The notes beneath the pieces are model-generated. The model saw only the letters and a list, made by a program, of their open reading frames with translations. It was not told where the DNA came from and did no database searches. A program made the position numbers and the translations under genes. Below are positions 23,961 to 33,296 of a stretch of 47,273 bases of DNA, one piece after another; position 1 is the stretch's first letter, and every line of letters starts with the position of its first letter. Location of the stretch: positions 1-47,273 of the forward strand of contig JBKBIP010000036.1 in the NCBI GenBank assembly GCA_046297495.1, written 5' to 3'. This stretch comes from JBKBIP01 sp046297495 (GTDB lineage Bacteria > Planctomycetota > Planctomycetia > Gemmatales > Gemmataceae).

Positions 23961-25331
23961 TTAGAAATTCACGCGCAGCTCGGCTCGAATCAGGTCCTTG
24001 TACCAGACGTCGCCGGTGAAGGCTCGGCCGTAGCCGATGTAGAAATCGGTGCAACTGAACATCCCGGGCGGTTGCAACTCGCCGAAGCCGAAACGCACGC
24101 CGAACTTGCCGTTGATGATGGTGTCGCCGGAGGCGTTCTTCACGTTGATCAACTCGGGTTCGACAATCGATTCCTTGCCGCTGAGGACGTTCCAGCACAA
24201 GAACTCCACCACCGGCCAGACGCGGAACGTGTCACTGTTGTAAATCAAATAACTGGTGCTGACACCGTATTGCAGGACGTTGCCAGCGAAGTCCGTGCCG
24301 CCGACCGCGATCCAATCCTTGAACTCCGCATCCAGGTAGAACCGGCCGATTTGCTGATAGAACAGCAAACCGGGTTCGAGGGATACATGATTCGTACCCA
24401 GCCCGCGGTTGGCGTCCCCCGTGGGAATGTAAGTTCGCATCTGGAAGGTGAGAAACTGTTCTGGGCTGGCAATCATCGCCCACTTGAAACCAGCGTTCAT
24501 GTCAGCGAAACCGGCGGTGTTGGGGTTAAGCACGGGATTGAGGAACCGCGACGGCAACTCCACAAAGACGGAGAACCGCGGATCGAACGCCAATTCCACG
24601 TAGGGTCGAATGTCCTGATAATCGACGCTCAGCTCCGGGATGGCGACCCCCGGCGCGTTGGGATCGATGCCTGCCGGGCTGAGGATGTTGGGGAAGCGTT
24701 CCGCAATTTGCTCCGGCGTCAGGCCGAAGGCTCCCTCCGTGCGATACTTGGCATAGAAATACTCAGCGCGGTCGGGACGGTTGTTGCGATAGGCGGCATC
24801 GTAGCGCAGGCGGACGCGGCTGCGGGGGATGGCGGGATCGATGTAGCCGGCCACATTGTCGCTCACCGCCACGCTGTCGCCGCCGAGCGCCAATCCACTT
24901 TCGGGGGGAAGCGTGGGATCAGCCGCCGTGCGGGGTGGTTGGGTCAATTCGGCCAAGTCGGGAGTCGTATCGCTAGGCTGAGGTTTTTCGGGTTTGGGGA
25001 GTTCGGGCTGATGTTCCGGCACGGGGCCGGGGCCGGGGCAAGGGGGAAAATAACAAGGAAACATGTACATGGGTTGACAACAACAGTTGCCCATGAAGCG
25101 TTTCTTGCAGGCTGGCCCACAACACGACGGCAATCCCATTGGAGTTTGTTGCCAGCAACAAACCGGCGCGTAGGGATTTGCGGAATAGAGATCGCCGCTT
25201 GCCCCCGGGTACATGGGCGGATGGAAGGGAAGCGGCTGCTGAGCGCTACTAGAACTCATGACCACGGTTCCGAACAGGACGAGCACGCCCACGGTGTGGA
25301 TCAAACCTAACCTATTGATTCGTGAAAACAT
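23961..25331 (-). CDS. Outer-membrane-type beta-barrel protein with Cys-rich N-terminus
   Basis: A 456-residue exported protein. The signal peptide (about 1-30, ending SSSSA) has GAGGAG 8 bases before the ATG. The mature N-terminus holds ten cysteines between residues 58 and 98, including CC, CC and CCC groups, followed by a Pro/Lys-rich linker. From about residue 150 the sequence alternates polar and hydrophobic residues as beta-barrel strands do (RVRLRYDAAYRNNR, RPYVELAFDPRFSVFVELPS, LTFQMRTYIPTGDANRG, GVRFGFGELQPP), and it ends in RVNF with a terminal aromatic, the hallmark of outer-membrane barrels. This suggests a porin-like or channel protein with a disulfide-linked plug or anchor. I do not recognise the exact family. 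A strong terminator follows it and it is apparently monocistronic. Confidence 0.82.
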   Translation of the reverse strand: MFSRINRLGLIHTVGVLVLFGTVVMSSSSAQQPLPFHPPMYPGASGDLYSANPYAPVCCWQQTPMGLPSCCGPACKKRFMGNCCCQPMYMFPCYFPPCPGPGPVPEHQPELPKPEKPQPSDTTPDLAELTQPPRTAADPTLPPESGLALGGDSVAVSDNVAGYIDPAIPRSRVRLRYDAAYRNNRPDRAEYFYAKYRTEGAFGLTPEQIAERFPNILSPAGIDPNAPGVAIPELSVDYQDIRPYVELAFDPRFSVFVELPSRFLNPVLNPNTAGFADMNAGFKWAMIASPEQFLTFQMRTYIPTGDANRGLGTNHVSLEPGLLFYQQIGRFYLDAEFKDWIAVGGTDFAGNVLQYGVSTSYLIYNSDTFRVWPVVEFLCWNVLSGKESIVEPELINVKNASGDTIINGKFGVRFGFGELQPPGMFSCTDFYIGYGRAFTGDVWYKDLIRAELRVNF

Positions 25332-25581
25332 CGAATTTTCTCCTCTTTTTCCTCCGTGGATGGAGCACGATTGCCATCCCTGGCATTTCTCCTATCGACA
25401 TTTGCTTCGGCACAACCACACCAAGTCGGTTAAATAGTAGGACTGGCGTGAGCAAGTCCTTTCGGCTGTGCGGGGAAGTCGGGTTGTGCTGGTTATCGGG
25501 CGATTGACCAATCCCCCGCCGAGCCGTTAAGATGGGGTTTTGGGATGAGCAGGAAGATCAATCCGCATCGAGGTAGTGTCG

Positions 25582-26424
25582 TTGATTGCTTTCATATTTG
25601 GCGGCCTGATATTTCTCTTCCCGCTGGTCATTTATTGTTTGGTGCTGGCGTTTCTGAACAGCCGGCGCCAGCCGACGATGATTTCGGGACCGTGGGACTT
25701 TGCCGGAGTGCTGTTGGCAACATCGGGATTCTGGATCGTGGGGGGGCCGTGGATTCTCGCCGGGCTGCACGGCCGCTGGCGGGACGCCCTGATGCGCGGT
25801 CAACTCACGGAGTTGAGCGCCGACAACATGCTTTGGTCCTTATGGATCATCACCTGGGGGGGCTATTTCGTGTTAGTGCTGGGTGGGGCTTGTTGGCTGC
25901 TTTGGCAACGGCGCCGCGTTGCCATTGTGTACAACTGCGATGAAGAAACTTTTTGCGAAGCGTTGACAATGGCCGCGCGGCGGTTGGGTTTGCGGTGGCA
26001 TCGCATGGGCCAACGCTTCGTGCTGGACATGCCTGGCGCCACCGCCGATACCGGCGCGGCGGATCATGCAGCCCTACCTGTGTCTTTCGCGGGCGCGTGG
26101 GGGAACGGCGCCACGTTGGAACAAGCGGATGGCCGCACGACGGCTGCCAACGCGGCGCGGTCCGACACCCCTCGGAGCGCGAGCAAGGCCATCGGCTTGG
26201 CCGTGGAGATTTTCCCCGCCTTACAAAACATCACCATCCATTGGCAATTCGGTGACGCCGCACTACGCCAAGACTTCGAGGCCGAACTCGGCAAGGCGTT
26301 CGCCGAGCTGGAAATGCCTCCCAATCCCGTCGCCTCCTGGTTCTTGATGATCGCCTGCATCTTGTTCATGGCTATCCTAACCGCGTTGGTGTTGCTGTTG
26401 ATCGTGGCGATGCACCAATACTGA
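25582..26424 (+). CDS. Membrane protein of unknown function at the head of the VWA/FtsX operon
   Basis: No family recognised. The protein (about 280 residues) has three N-terminal membrane helices (about 1-24, 41-62, 85-107), a cytoplasmic-looking central part (about 108-245) with low-complexity Ala/Thr stretches, and a fourth helix at the C-terminus (SWFLMIACILFMAILTALVL). The start is uncertain: GTG at 25576 is only 2 bases after GAGG (25570-25573), whereas TTG at 25582 is 8 bases away, so I prefer TTG. No ATG exists near the beginning of the hydrophobic segment. It stops 29 bp before the VWA protein gene and is probably co-transcribed with it. Confidence 0.7.
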   Translation: MIAFIFGGLIFLFPLVIYCLVLAFLNSRRQPTMISGPWDFAGVLLATSGFWIVGGPWILAGLHGRWRDALMRGQLTELSADNMLWSLWIITWGGYFVLVLGGACWLLWQRRRVAIVYNCDEETFCEALTMAARRLGLRWHRMGQRFVLDMPGATADTGAADHAALPVSFAGAWGNGATLEQADGRTTAANAARSDTPRSASKAIGLAVEIFPALQNITIHWQFGDAALRQDFEAELGKAFAELEMPPNPVASWFLMIACILFMAILTALVLLLIVAMHQY

Positions 26425-26453
26425 AATCGGTCCATACTCCGAAGGCAAGCCGC

Positions 26454-29150
26454 ATGTATTCTCTTCCGTTACCTTGGCTGGATGCCCGGCTGGCGCTATC
26501 TTTGCCATGGACCAACCTCCCGGTCATCTACCAAGTGCCGTTGTTAGTGCTCGTGTGCCTGGTGCCGGTCACGCTGGCCGTCTGGCTCTATCGCTACGAG
26601 ATGCGCTTGGTGCGGGGGCGAACCGCTGTCGCCTTGTTGCTGTTGCGGTTGGTGACGCTGTTCGTGATTCTGTTCCTGGTGTGCCTGCAACCAATCGTGG
26701 CGCATCCCTACACGGAGGAACTCACCAGCCAGGTGCTCATTGCCGTGGATCGTTCCGATAGCATGAACATCGCCGACCCGCAACGCGATCCCATCGAGAA
26801 ACTGCGTTTGGCCCGCGCCTTGAGGATGGGCGATCCTGCCTTGCTCAACGACTGGATTCACCAGTACGAAACCCAAGGAAGTATCCAATGGGTCCAGGCG
26901 GACGAGTCGCCGCGTGATCCCGACCGCCGCCGTCAACTGCGGGAACAACGCCAACAAGCGCATGATGCCTTATGCCAACAGATCGACCACTTAACTCGAA
27001 CGCAGGTCGCCCGTACCATTCTCAGCGACGAGGGGCTGGGGCTAGTCCGCGCGCTCCAGTCGAAGCATCACGTCCAGCTCGTCGGATTCGCCCAAGATAG
27101 TTGGCAAGTGGACCCGAAGCAGCTGGACCAGCTTTTTCAAGATGTTCGTCCCATGTCGGCCATAGACCAGCCGCACCATACGCGTTTCACCGATTTACGC
27201 TTACCCGTCACCAAAGCACGCGAGCGTTCCGGGGAGCGGCAAAGCAAGCGGATTGGCGTCGTGCTGCTAACCGATGGACAGCACAACTGGGGAGAATCTC
27301 CCCTTGCGCTCTTTGGAAAACGAGGAGGCGCCCCAGGCGCGAACGCCATCGCCACGGAGAACCACATCCCCATTTATCCCGTCGTGTTGGGGGACCGCAA
27401 AGCGCCGCCGGACGTGGCCATCGCTCGCGTCGAAGCCCCTGCCACCGTCTTCAAGGACGGCAACGCTCCGATTGATGTAACGATTCAAGTAAATGGTATG
27501 GAAAAAGAGGATTTGGCTGAGCCGCTGGTGGTCGAGCTGCGACAAGGGGATGAGCCAATCATGGAAGAACAAGTGATGGTGCAAGGCCAGAGCGCGTCGG
27601 TGAAATTCTCACCCCGTCTGGACACAGCAGGGACACAATCGTTCCTGGTGACGGTCAAGCCGCTGCCAAAAGAAACCATCACGGAAAATAATCACCGGCC
27701 GGTCGTCATCAACGTGGCCGACGATCAAGCCAAGGTGCTGGTGGTCGATGGTGAGGCACGTTGGGAGTTTCACTACCTGTTCAATGCCTTGAAGCGAGAT
27801 CGCAGCCTGCAAACGCGGGGCGTGGTGTTCGAGCAACCGCGCATCCGCGCGATCAGCGAGGACGAGCTGGAAAAGACCGGGCACCCCGCGTTGATGCTGC
27901 CGCATGAGGAAGACGCCTTGGCCGACTACGATGGCATCGTGCTCGGCGATGTCGCACCGGCCCATTTGTTGCCCCAAGATCGCCGGCGGTTGGAGAAATT
28001 CGTCGCCGAGCGCGGCGGCACGCTGATCCTCGTGGCCGGCAAACGCTGGCTGCCGTTGGCCTATCGGGACGCAGCGCCAGGGGATGAGCAAGAAACCGAC
28101 CCGCTACGAAACCTGCTTCCCATCGAGCATCCACGGCCGATCACCTTGCCACAAGGTTTTCCCATCACTTTGACACATGACGGGAAGCAAACATCGTTTC
28201 TACGCATGGAAGCGACCCTTGAAGACAGCCTCGACCGCTGGAGCAAGCTACCCCGGCACTACTGGGGCGTGGTCGGCGTGGCCAAGCCAGGGGCGACGGT
28301 GCTGGGGTACGTGGCCGAGGCGCCAGAAGGATTACTGTTTAGTGACCAGAGCATGATCGAAAAGGAACAGGCTTTGATCGTTCGGCAAAATTATGGTTTC
28401 GGGCGGGTGGTGTATGTCGGCGTGGATAGCACCTGGCGTTGGCGCTACAAGAAAGGGGACGAGTATCATCATAAATTCTGGGGGCAATTGGCGCGGTGGG
28501 CCGCCTCTAACAAACCACTGGTAGCCGGCAATGAGTTCATCCGCTTCGGCACGCGGGAGCCGGTGTACGCGCACGGACAAGATCAACCCGTGGAAGTGGT
28601 GGCGCGGTTGACCGATGATAGCATCCAGCTCGGCCCCCATGCCGTGACCGCCGCCCGCATCCTGCGTTGGGGAGATGACGGCCAGCCCTCGGAAGCTGTT
28701 GCTGTCGTGCCCTTGCAGCGCCGCGCCGCCCAGCCGCGCGTGTTGGAGGCACAAGTTCGAGATTTACCTCCTGGCCGCTATGTCGTGGAATTGGCTATCC
28801 CCGATTTGGCCGACAAGCTCCACGGGGTTCCCGATCCTGGCGGGACCGTCAAACCGTTGCGGGCCACCTTCAGCGTAACGCCTCCCGACAGCACCGAGAT
28901 GCTCGAGCTGGCCGCGAATTGGACTCTTTTGCGGCAACTGGCGCAAGCGAGTCAAGATAATCCAGAAACTCATGCCAAGCTATTCACGCCGGAGAATGTG
29001 TTAGAATTGATCGAGTTGCTCCAAAGTAAAACGGAGACCGTCGAACGAACCGTAGACAACAAATTATGGCATTCGTGGTTCACGTTCATCTTGTTTCTGG
29101 GTTTGCTGACAGTGGAATGGGTAGCTCGTAAGCTGTCCGGTTTGCCGTGA
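26454..29150 (+). CDS. Membrane VWA protein with amidotransferase-like domain
   Basis: An 898-residue protein. Two membrane helices (about 26-48 and 58-82) precede a von Willebrand factor A domain whose metal site reads DRSDS (D99, S101, S103). Residues from about 320 form a beta-sandwich-like region (EAPATVFKDGNAPIDVTIQV), followed at about 410-560 by a Rossmann-like part (AKVLVVDGEARWEFHYLFNAL, YDGIVLGDVAPAHLL, RRLEKFVAERGGTLILVAGKRW) of the class I glutamine-amidotransferase-like fold seen in planctomycete and Bacteroidetes envelope proteins; no catalytic cysteine is evident. A C-terminal helix (about 872-890) completes the chain. Function is unknown; the family context is aerotolerance (Bat)-like complexes. 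It is flanked in the operon by a membrane protein (29 bp upstream) and an FtsX-type permease (43 bp downstream). Confidence 0.85.
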   Translation: MYSLPLPWLDARLALSLPWTNLPVIYQVPLLVLVCLVPVTLAVWLYRYEMRLVRGRTAVALLLLRLVTLFVILFLVCLQPIVAHPYTEELTSQVLIAVDRSDSMNIADPQRDPIEKLRLARALRMGDPALLNDWIHQYETQGSIQWVQADESPRDPDRRRQLREQRQQAHDALCQQIDHLTRTQVARTILSDEGLGLVRALQSKHHVQLVGFAQDSWQVDPKQLDQLFQDVRPMSAIDQPHHTRFTDLRLPVTKARERSGERQSKRIGVVLLTDGQHNWGESPLALFGKRGGAPGANAIATENHIPIYPVVLGDRKAPPDVAIARVEAPATVFKDGNAPIDVTIQVNGMEKEDLAEPLVVELRQGDEPIMEEQVMVQGQSASVKFSPRLDTAGTQSFLVTVKPLPKETITENNHRPVVINVADDQAKVLVVDGEARWEFHYLFNALKRDRSLQTRGVVFEQPRIRAISEDELEKTGHPALMLPHEEDALADYDGIVLGDVAPAHLLPQDRRRLEKFVAERGGTLILVAGKRWLPLAYRDAAPGDEQETDPLRNLLPIEHPRPITLPQGFPITLTHDGKQTSFLRMEATLEDSLDRWSKLPRHYWGVVGVAKPGATVLGYVAEAPEGLLFSDQSMIEKEQALIVRQNYGFGRVVYVGVDSTWRWRYKKGDEYHHKFWGQLARWAASNKPLVAGNEFIRFGTREPVYAHGQDQPVEVVARLTDDSIQLGPHAVTAARILRWGDDGQPSEAVAVVPLQRRAAQPRVLEAQVRDLPPGRYVVELAIPDLADKLHGVPDPGGTVKPLRATFSVTPPDSTEMLELAANWTLLRQLAQASQDNPETHAKLFTPENVLELIELLQSKTETVERTVDNKLWHSWFTFILFLGLLTVEWVARKLSGLP

Positions 29151-29193
29151 AGTCCAAGCCAAGCAACGACAACAAAGTCGAGTTTTCCCCCTC

Positions 29194-30597
29194 ATGGATA
29201 CCACGCAATCATTCTGGCAATCTCTGCCGGTGTCACCTGTCGTTTTGGCGTCGGTGCTGGTGGTCGGGATCGTGCTGGGGAGCATGATCGTCGCCAGCAA
29301 GGTGCCATTGGTGTACAACCTGCGCAATCTGATCGTGCGCTGGCGGACGACCTTGTTGACGGCGGCGGCCTTCACGTTGGTCATCGGCTTGTTGGTGGTG
29401 ATGCTGGCCTTTGTCAATGGCATGTATCGGCTGACCGAGGGGAGCGGCAACCCAGCCAATGTTATGATTCTATCCGACGGCGCCACTGATGAGATGTTCA
29501 GCAACTTGGGCTATGGCGATTCCGACAACATCGAGCGGGAAGTGGTGACGGTCGATGAACAAGGTCTGCCGTTGGCTCAGCCCATCGCGGTGGAGCGCAT
29601 CCAGCGTGGCGACAAGGAGGTGTACCTGTGCAGCCGGGAGGTTTATCTGGTGGTGAATCAGCCGATTCCCCACAGCGAAGGGGAGAAACGGCGGCGACGG
29701 TTCGTGCAGGTGCGCGGCTTGGTGGATGATCAGATCGCCGCCCGCGTCCATGACCTGAAACTGCGGCCGGGCGGCGCGTGGTTATCCTCGGGGGGCGTCC
29801 GGCAACTGCCGTCCGATGATTCCTCGACCCCGCCCCTGGTGGTCAACGAGGCGTTGCTGGGGCGCGGCGTCGCGGGCGTGTTGGGCCAGGATCAAGGCAA
29901 GGACCATTTGGATGTGGGCGATCGGTTCGAGCTAGGGGACCGTACCTGGATCGTGACCGGCATCCTAGATTCGGCAGGCTCCACCTTTGATTCGGAAATC
30001 TGGATTCCGCAAGCCAAGGTCAAGGATTTCTTCGTCAAGGACAACTACACGACCATCACCGTGCGCCTGGCGGACGCCCGCGCTGCCCGGCTGTTCGCCC
30101 ACCATGTCTCATTGAAATACAAGAACGCCGCCGTGCAAGCCCAAGTCGAGACTGCCTATTACTCAAAACTAGGGGAAACGAATAAACAATTCTTAGTGGC
30201 GATTATCTTTGTGACGGTGATCATGGCCATCGGCGGCGTCTTCGGCGTGATGAACACCATGTTCGCGGCCATTAGCCAGCGCATCCGCGACATCGGCGTG
30301 CTGCGCATTCTGGGATTCGCCAAGTGGCAAATCCTGGTATCGTTCCTCTTGGAAGCGCTGCTTATCGCCTTGGTGGGGGGCGCCTTGGGCTGCACGCTGG
30401 GCTTCCTGGCCAACGGCCACAGCGCCACCAGCATGGTCAGCAGCGGCCAAGGGGGCAAAAGCGTGGTGCTTGAGCTAGTCGTTGATGCCAATATCTTGGC
30501 GGCGGGGATGCTGCTCACCTTTGTCATGGGGTTGCTGGGGGGCTTGCTACCGGCTCTGTCGGCGATGCGTCTAAAACCTTTGGAATCAGTACGGTAG
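29194..30597 (+). CDS. FtsX/MacB-type ABC permease, orphan
   Basis: A 467-residue permease of the FtsX/MacB superfamily. Helices: an extra N-terminal one (about 17-37), then about 50-75, a large outside domain (about 76-320, including IVTGILDSAGSTFDSEIWIP as in MacB-periplasmic domains), and three C-terminal helices (about 325-355, 375-405, 430-455) with the family pattern FGVMNTMFAAISQRIRDIGV and LRILGFAKWQI. Such permeases need an ATPase, but none is adjacent; the only ABC ATPase in the window (33297) belongs to a different exporter. It follows the VWA protein by 43 bp, so the operon may couple a VWA protein to a mechanotransmission ABC system. The last 74 bp overlap the tail of the convergent MFS gene. 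The ribosome binding site for ATG 29194 is weak. Confidence 0.9.
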   Translation: MDTTQSFWQSLPVSPVVLASVLVVGIVLGSMIVASKVPLVYNLRNLIVRWRTTLLTAAAFTLVIGLLVVMLAFVNGMYRLTEGSGNPANVMILSDGATDEMFSNLGYGDSDNIEREVVTVDEQGLPLAQPIAVERIQRGDKEVYLCSREVYLVVNQPIPHSEGEKRRRRFVQVRGLVDDQIAARVHDLKLRPGGAWLSSGGVRQLPSDDSSTPPLVVNEALLGRGVAGVLGQDQGKDHLDVGDRFELGDRTWIVTGILDSAGSTFDSEIWIPQAKVKDFFVKDNYTTITVRLADARAARLFAHHVSLKYKNAAVQAQVETAYYSKLGETNKQFLVAIIFVTVIMAIGGVFGVMNTMFAAISQRIRDIGVLRILGFAKWQILVSFLLEALLIALVGGALGCTLGFLANGHSATSMVSSGQGGKSVVLELVVDANILAAGMLLTFVMGLLGGLLPALSAMRLKPLESVR

Positions 30598-32764
30598 TGG
30601 GCACCATGCCGCGCTTCTCGGTTCGTCGGACCCAATCTTTCAAGGCTTGCACGGCTTGGCGTAACTGTTCCTCGTTCCCCGCCGCCAAAGGATGTCCCAG
30701 GACGACACGCAAGCGACGCACTGGCGATGGCGTTGAATCATGGCAGAATACCGGCTCCAAGGGGACGGGCCGGCGCGCCAGCAGCGCGCGGAAGAACTGT
30801 TCGAGCTGGACGGAAGCGGGGTTGTCCACGAGCGGCAAACCGACCAGGAAACCGCGTTCCAAGGTCTGCTCGGCCTTGGCAAGGGCATGGTCCCAAACTG
30901 GGCCGGATGTAACTCCAGTGGGCAGGATCAGCACGCCGCCGCGCCGCGCCAGCAGGCGCGTCCAGGGGGCCTCGCCGGCCAAGACGTTTTCGGGCAGGAC
31001 CAGCCGTGTGTAACGATCCGTGGCCGCCGCCACTTGCAAGCATTCATCGAGCGTCCGCCCATTCGTCCCCACGAGCAACGCCCCTTCGGTGGGCAAGTTG
31101 TGCGAACCGATGACTTGCAGACGATAACGCCCCAAGGCCCGCAGCCATACCAGCGCGCGCAGCAGCATATCGGGCAGATGTCGGCACAGCACGATCAACG
31201 TCAGCAAGGTCATCAAGCCAGCACCGATGAAGAGATAAGGGGGCAGCTCTTCGTTGTCATATGCGCTGGTCAATGGTGCGTCCGCGGAGCGTACTTGATA
31301 CGTCACCACATCATAAGGACGATGTTTCGTGGCCGGCAGGGTGTAAGTGCTGACCTTTACTTCCGAACCAGGACCAATGCCGCTCAGCACATCGATCAAG
31401 TCGTCTTCCAGCGCCACGCGGCGGGCGGCGGGCAGAGCGTCTTCCTCCGGCTCCGCGTCGCGCCGGCGCGTGTCCACGGTGATCACGCCTTGGGAAGTTC
31501 GCAGCTCAAAGAAGGCCGGCCGGCCGTGACGGTTATAATCCAAGCTCAAGAGCACACCGGCATAGCGGTCCACTGGCTCGATGCGTGGCGCCACGCCGAG
31601 TTGGTGGGTGGCGAAAACCACGAGGTAAAACAGCACCGATGCAGCGATGGCGCCGGTGACATTGATGAAATTGCTGGTGGCGATCATCTCCCCCTTGCTC
31701 GTCTTGGGGGCGCGGTACTGCAACAGAGTGAACAGCGGCACGATGAAAAAGCCAGTGAAAAAACCGATGCAGATGATCCCCGCGATCAGCCCGGGCAGCC
31801 AGTGCAAGGTGAAAGCGGCCAGGATCGTGGCCAGGATCATGCCCATGGCGCCGATGGGAACTAGCCCCAGCTCCACCTTGCCGCCCGACAAGTACCCCGC
31901 CAAAGGGCTTCCCAAGCCGATGCCCAAGGCCGACATGCCGACGATGACGCTGGTTTTGAACTCACTCCAGCGCGGTACCTGCGACTCGCCGAGCATATAG
32001 ACCGTGGCCCGCATGAAGGCGACGACGAAGGTGAAAAAAGCGATCCCCAGCACGGTCAGAGCCAGCGAGTGCGTGCGGAACAGGGTACGGATGTTGTCCC
32101 ACAGCGGCTTATAGATATACTTGGGGAACGTTCGCGTGGGATTGGCGGCGGGCATCTTGTGAATCATCAAGCTGGCGACGGCGCCGATGATAGCCAGAGT
32201 GAACAAGATGATGCCGATAAAGTATTCCTGGCGGCGAAAATAGAAGGACAACATACCGCCGCACACGGTCCCCAAAATGATAGCCAAGAAGGACAGCGAC
32301 TCCAGCAAGCCGTTGCCGCGCGATAACAAGTGTGGTTGTAGGATCTCCGGCATGACGCCGTACTTGGCCGGCACGAAGAAGGCGCTGTGCGTCCCCATGA
32401 AAAAGACGGTGGACAACACGATAAAGGGACCGAAGGGACTTCCCAGCGGCCCGCTGCCCAGCCAGAAGCCCGCCAGGGCCACCAAGGTAATCACCACCTC
32501 GGACATTTTCCAGAACACCAGCGCTTGACGTTTGCTGTAACGGTCGGCCAAATAGCCGGCCACCGTGCAGAAGATGGCCCACGGCGCGTAAAACAGGATC
32601 GGCATCAGCGAGATGGCTTGTGCCTCGGTCAACGCCTTGGTGTTAATGGCATAGAACATGGCCGAGGCGTGGATGGCCTGATCGTTGAAGGCGGCCAAAA
32701 ATTGCGCCACCAGCAGACCGATGAACGTCCGTGATTGGAGAGTGTCTGAAGCCTGGTAGCTCAT
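30524..32764 (-). CDS. MFS transporter fused to a degraded PlsC-type acyltransferase
   Basis: A 746-residue protein of LplT/Aas-like design. Residues about 10-390 form the major-facilitator domain (12 helices; DRYSKRQ, FLAAFNDQA and SKGEMIATSNF as in lysophospholipid flippases). A non-membrane insert (about 391-508, with GVITVDTRRR and SEVKVSTYTL) and another helix (about 509-528) lead to an acyltransferase-like domain (about 545-740). Its catalytic HX4D box is degraded: the expected His is N568 (TNGRTLDE) although D573 remains, and the FPEGTRS motif reads LPTGVTSG (614-621). Catalysis is therefore unlikely; a lipid-binding or transport-assisting role is inferred. The family's AMP-binding domain is absent. 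ATG 32764 is preferred over GTG 32851 because MFS homology starts here. Its 3' end overlaps the FtsX gene by 74 bp. Confidence 0.88.
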   Translation of the reverse strand: MSYQASDTLQSRTFIGLLVAQFLAAFNDQAIHASAMFYAINTKALTEAQAISLMPILFYAPWAIFCTVAGYLADRYSKRQALVFWKMSEVVITLVALAGFWLGSGPLGSPFGPFIVLSTVFFMGTHSAFFVPAKYGVMPEILQPHLLSRGNGLLESLSFLAIILGTVCGGMLSFYFRRQEYFIGIILFTLAIIGAVASLMIHKMPAANPTRTFPKYIYKPLWDNIRTLFRTHSLALTVLGIAFFTFVVAFMRATVYMLGESQVPRWSEFKTSVIVGMSALGIGLGSPLAGYLSGGKVELGLVPIGAMGMILATILAAFTLHWLPGLIAGIICIGFFTGFFIVPLFTLLQYRAPKTSKGEMIATSNFINVTGAIAASVLFYLVVFATHQLGVAPRIEPVDRYAGVLLSLDYNRHGRPAFFELRTSQGVITVDTRRRDAEPEEDALPAARRVALEDDLIDVLSGIGPGSEVKVSTYTLPATKHRPYDVVTYQVRSADAPLTSAYDNEELPPYLFIGAGLMTLLTLIVLCRHLPDMLLRALVWLRALGRYRLQVIGSHNLPTEGALLVGTNGRTLDECLQVAAATDRYTRLVLPENVLAGEAPWTRLLARRGGVLILPTGVTSGPVWDHALAKAEQTLERGFLVGLPLVDNPASVQLEQFFRALLARRPVPLEPVFCHDSTPSPVRRLRVVLGHPLAAGNEEQLRQAVQALKDWVRRTEKRGMVPTTVLIPKVLDASPTEPVASPPATP

Positions 32765-33223
32765 AGTCTCGCTCGAACGCAACGGCGCGGGAAACGCGCC
32801 CACGGCGGATTGGAACAAAGGTTCCAATGAGTTGAGGGTATGATCCCCCACCAGATACCAAAGAATCTAGTGAAAACCGCGCCGTTCGCAAGACCTGTGC
32901 GAGCGGCGCGGGTGATCGCTGTACCATATGTGGATAGGATCACTCCGGTAAGGCAAGGAAGCGGCTCACGCCCAGCCGACGCGCTGGTGAGTTACCAGCT
33001 GGAAAAGCCTTACGCGATCATGTGACCAAGCTCCGTTTTGATCCACTAACCAGGAGACCGCATCGTGCTTCGTGAAGAACAGTCGGTGAAATATCAATGA
33101 GAAACGGAGATTCGCAAATTCGTGGATCGTCTCGTGTAAGTCATCGAAGGAGGGCACAAGCAGCGCATGGCCCAGTACGCCCAACCGGCGTTTGACCGTC
33201 TGCTTCTGGATGCCTTAGCACCT
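32765..33223. other. Divergent intergenic region without recognised genes
   Basis: Between the minus-strand MFS gene and the ABC operon. GTGATC and GATCAC arms flank a stretch near 32911-32943. No frame has a ribosome binding site plus protein-like composition. A weak minus-strand promoter (TTGCGA, 16 bases, TAGATT) may serve the MFS gene. A stretch near 33050-33180 looks like relaxed, possibly decayed coding sequence but cannot be assigned. Confidence 0.45.
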
Positions 33224-33252
33224 TTGCGTGAGATTCGTCTCTGTGCTACACT
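33224..33252 (+). promoter_or_regulatory. Sigma70-type promoter for the ABC exporter operon
   Basis: TTGCGT (33224-33229) and TACACT (33247-33252) are separated by exactly 17 bases. Transcription would start near 33259, about 38 bases before the GTG start at 33297. Confidence 0.42.
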
Positions 33253-33296
33253 ACCCACCGACAATCATCCCGCAAATTTCATAGGAGTGTCCCCGC

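Noticed and set aside
23874..25310. A 478-codon plus-strand frame opposite the barrel gene
   Set aside because: The minus strand has a signal peptide, ribosome binding site, terminal aromatic and terminator; the plus frame has none of these.
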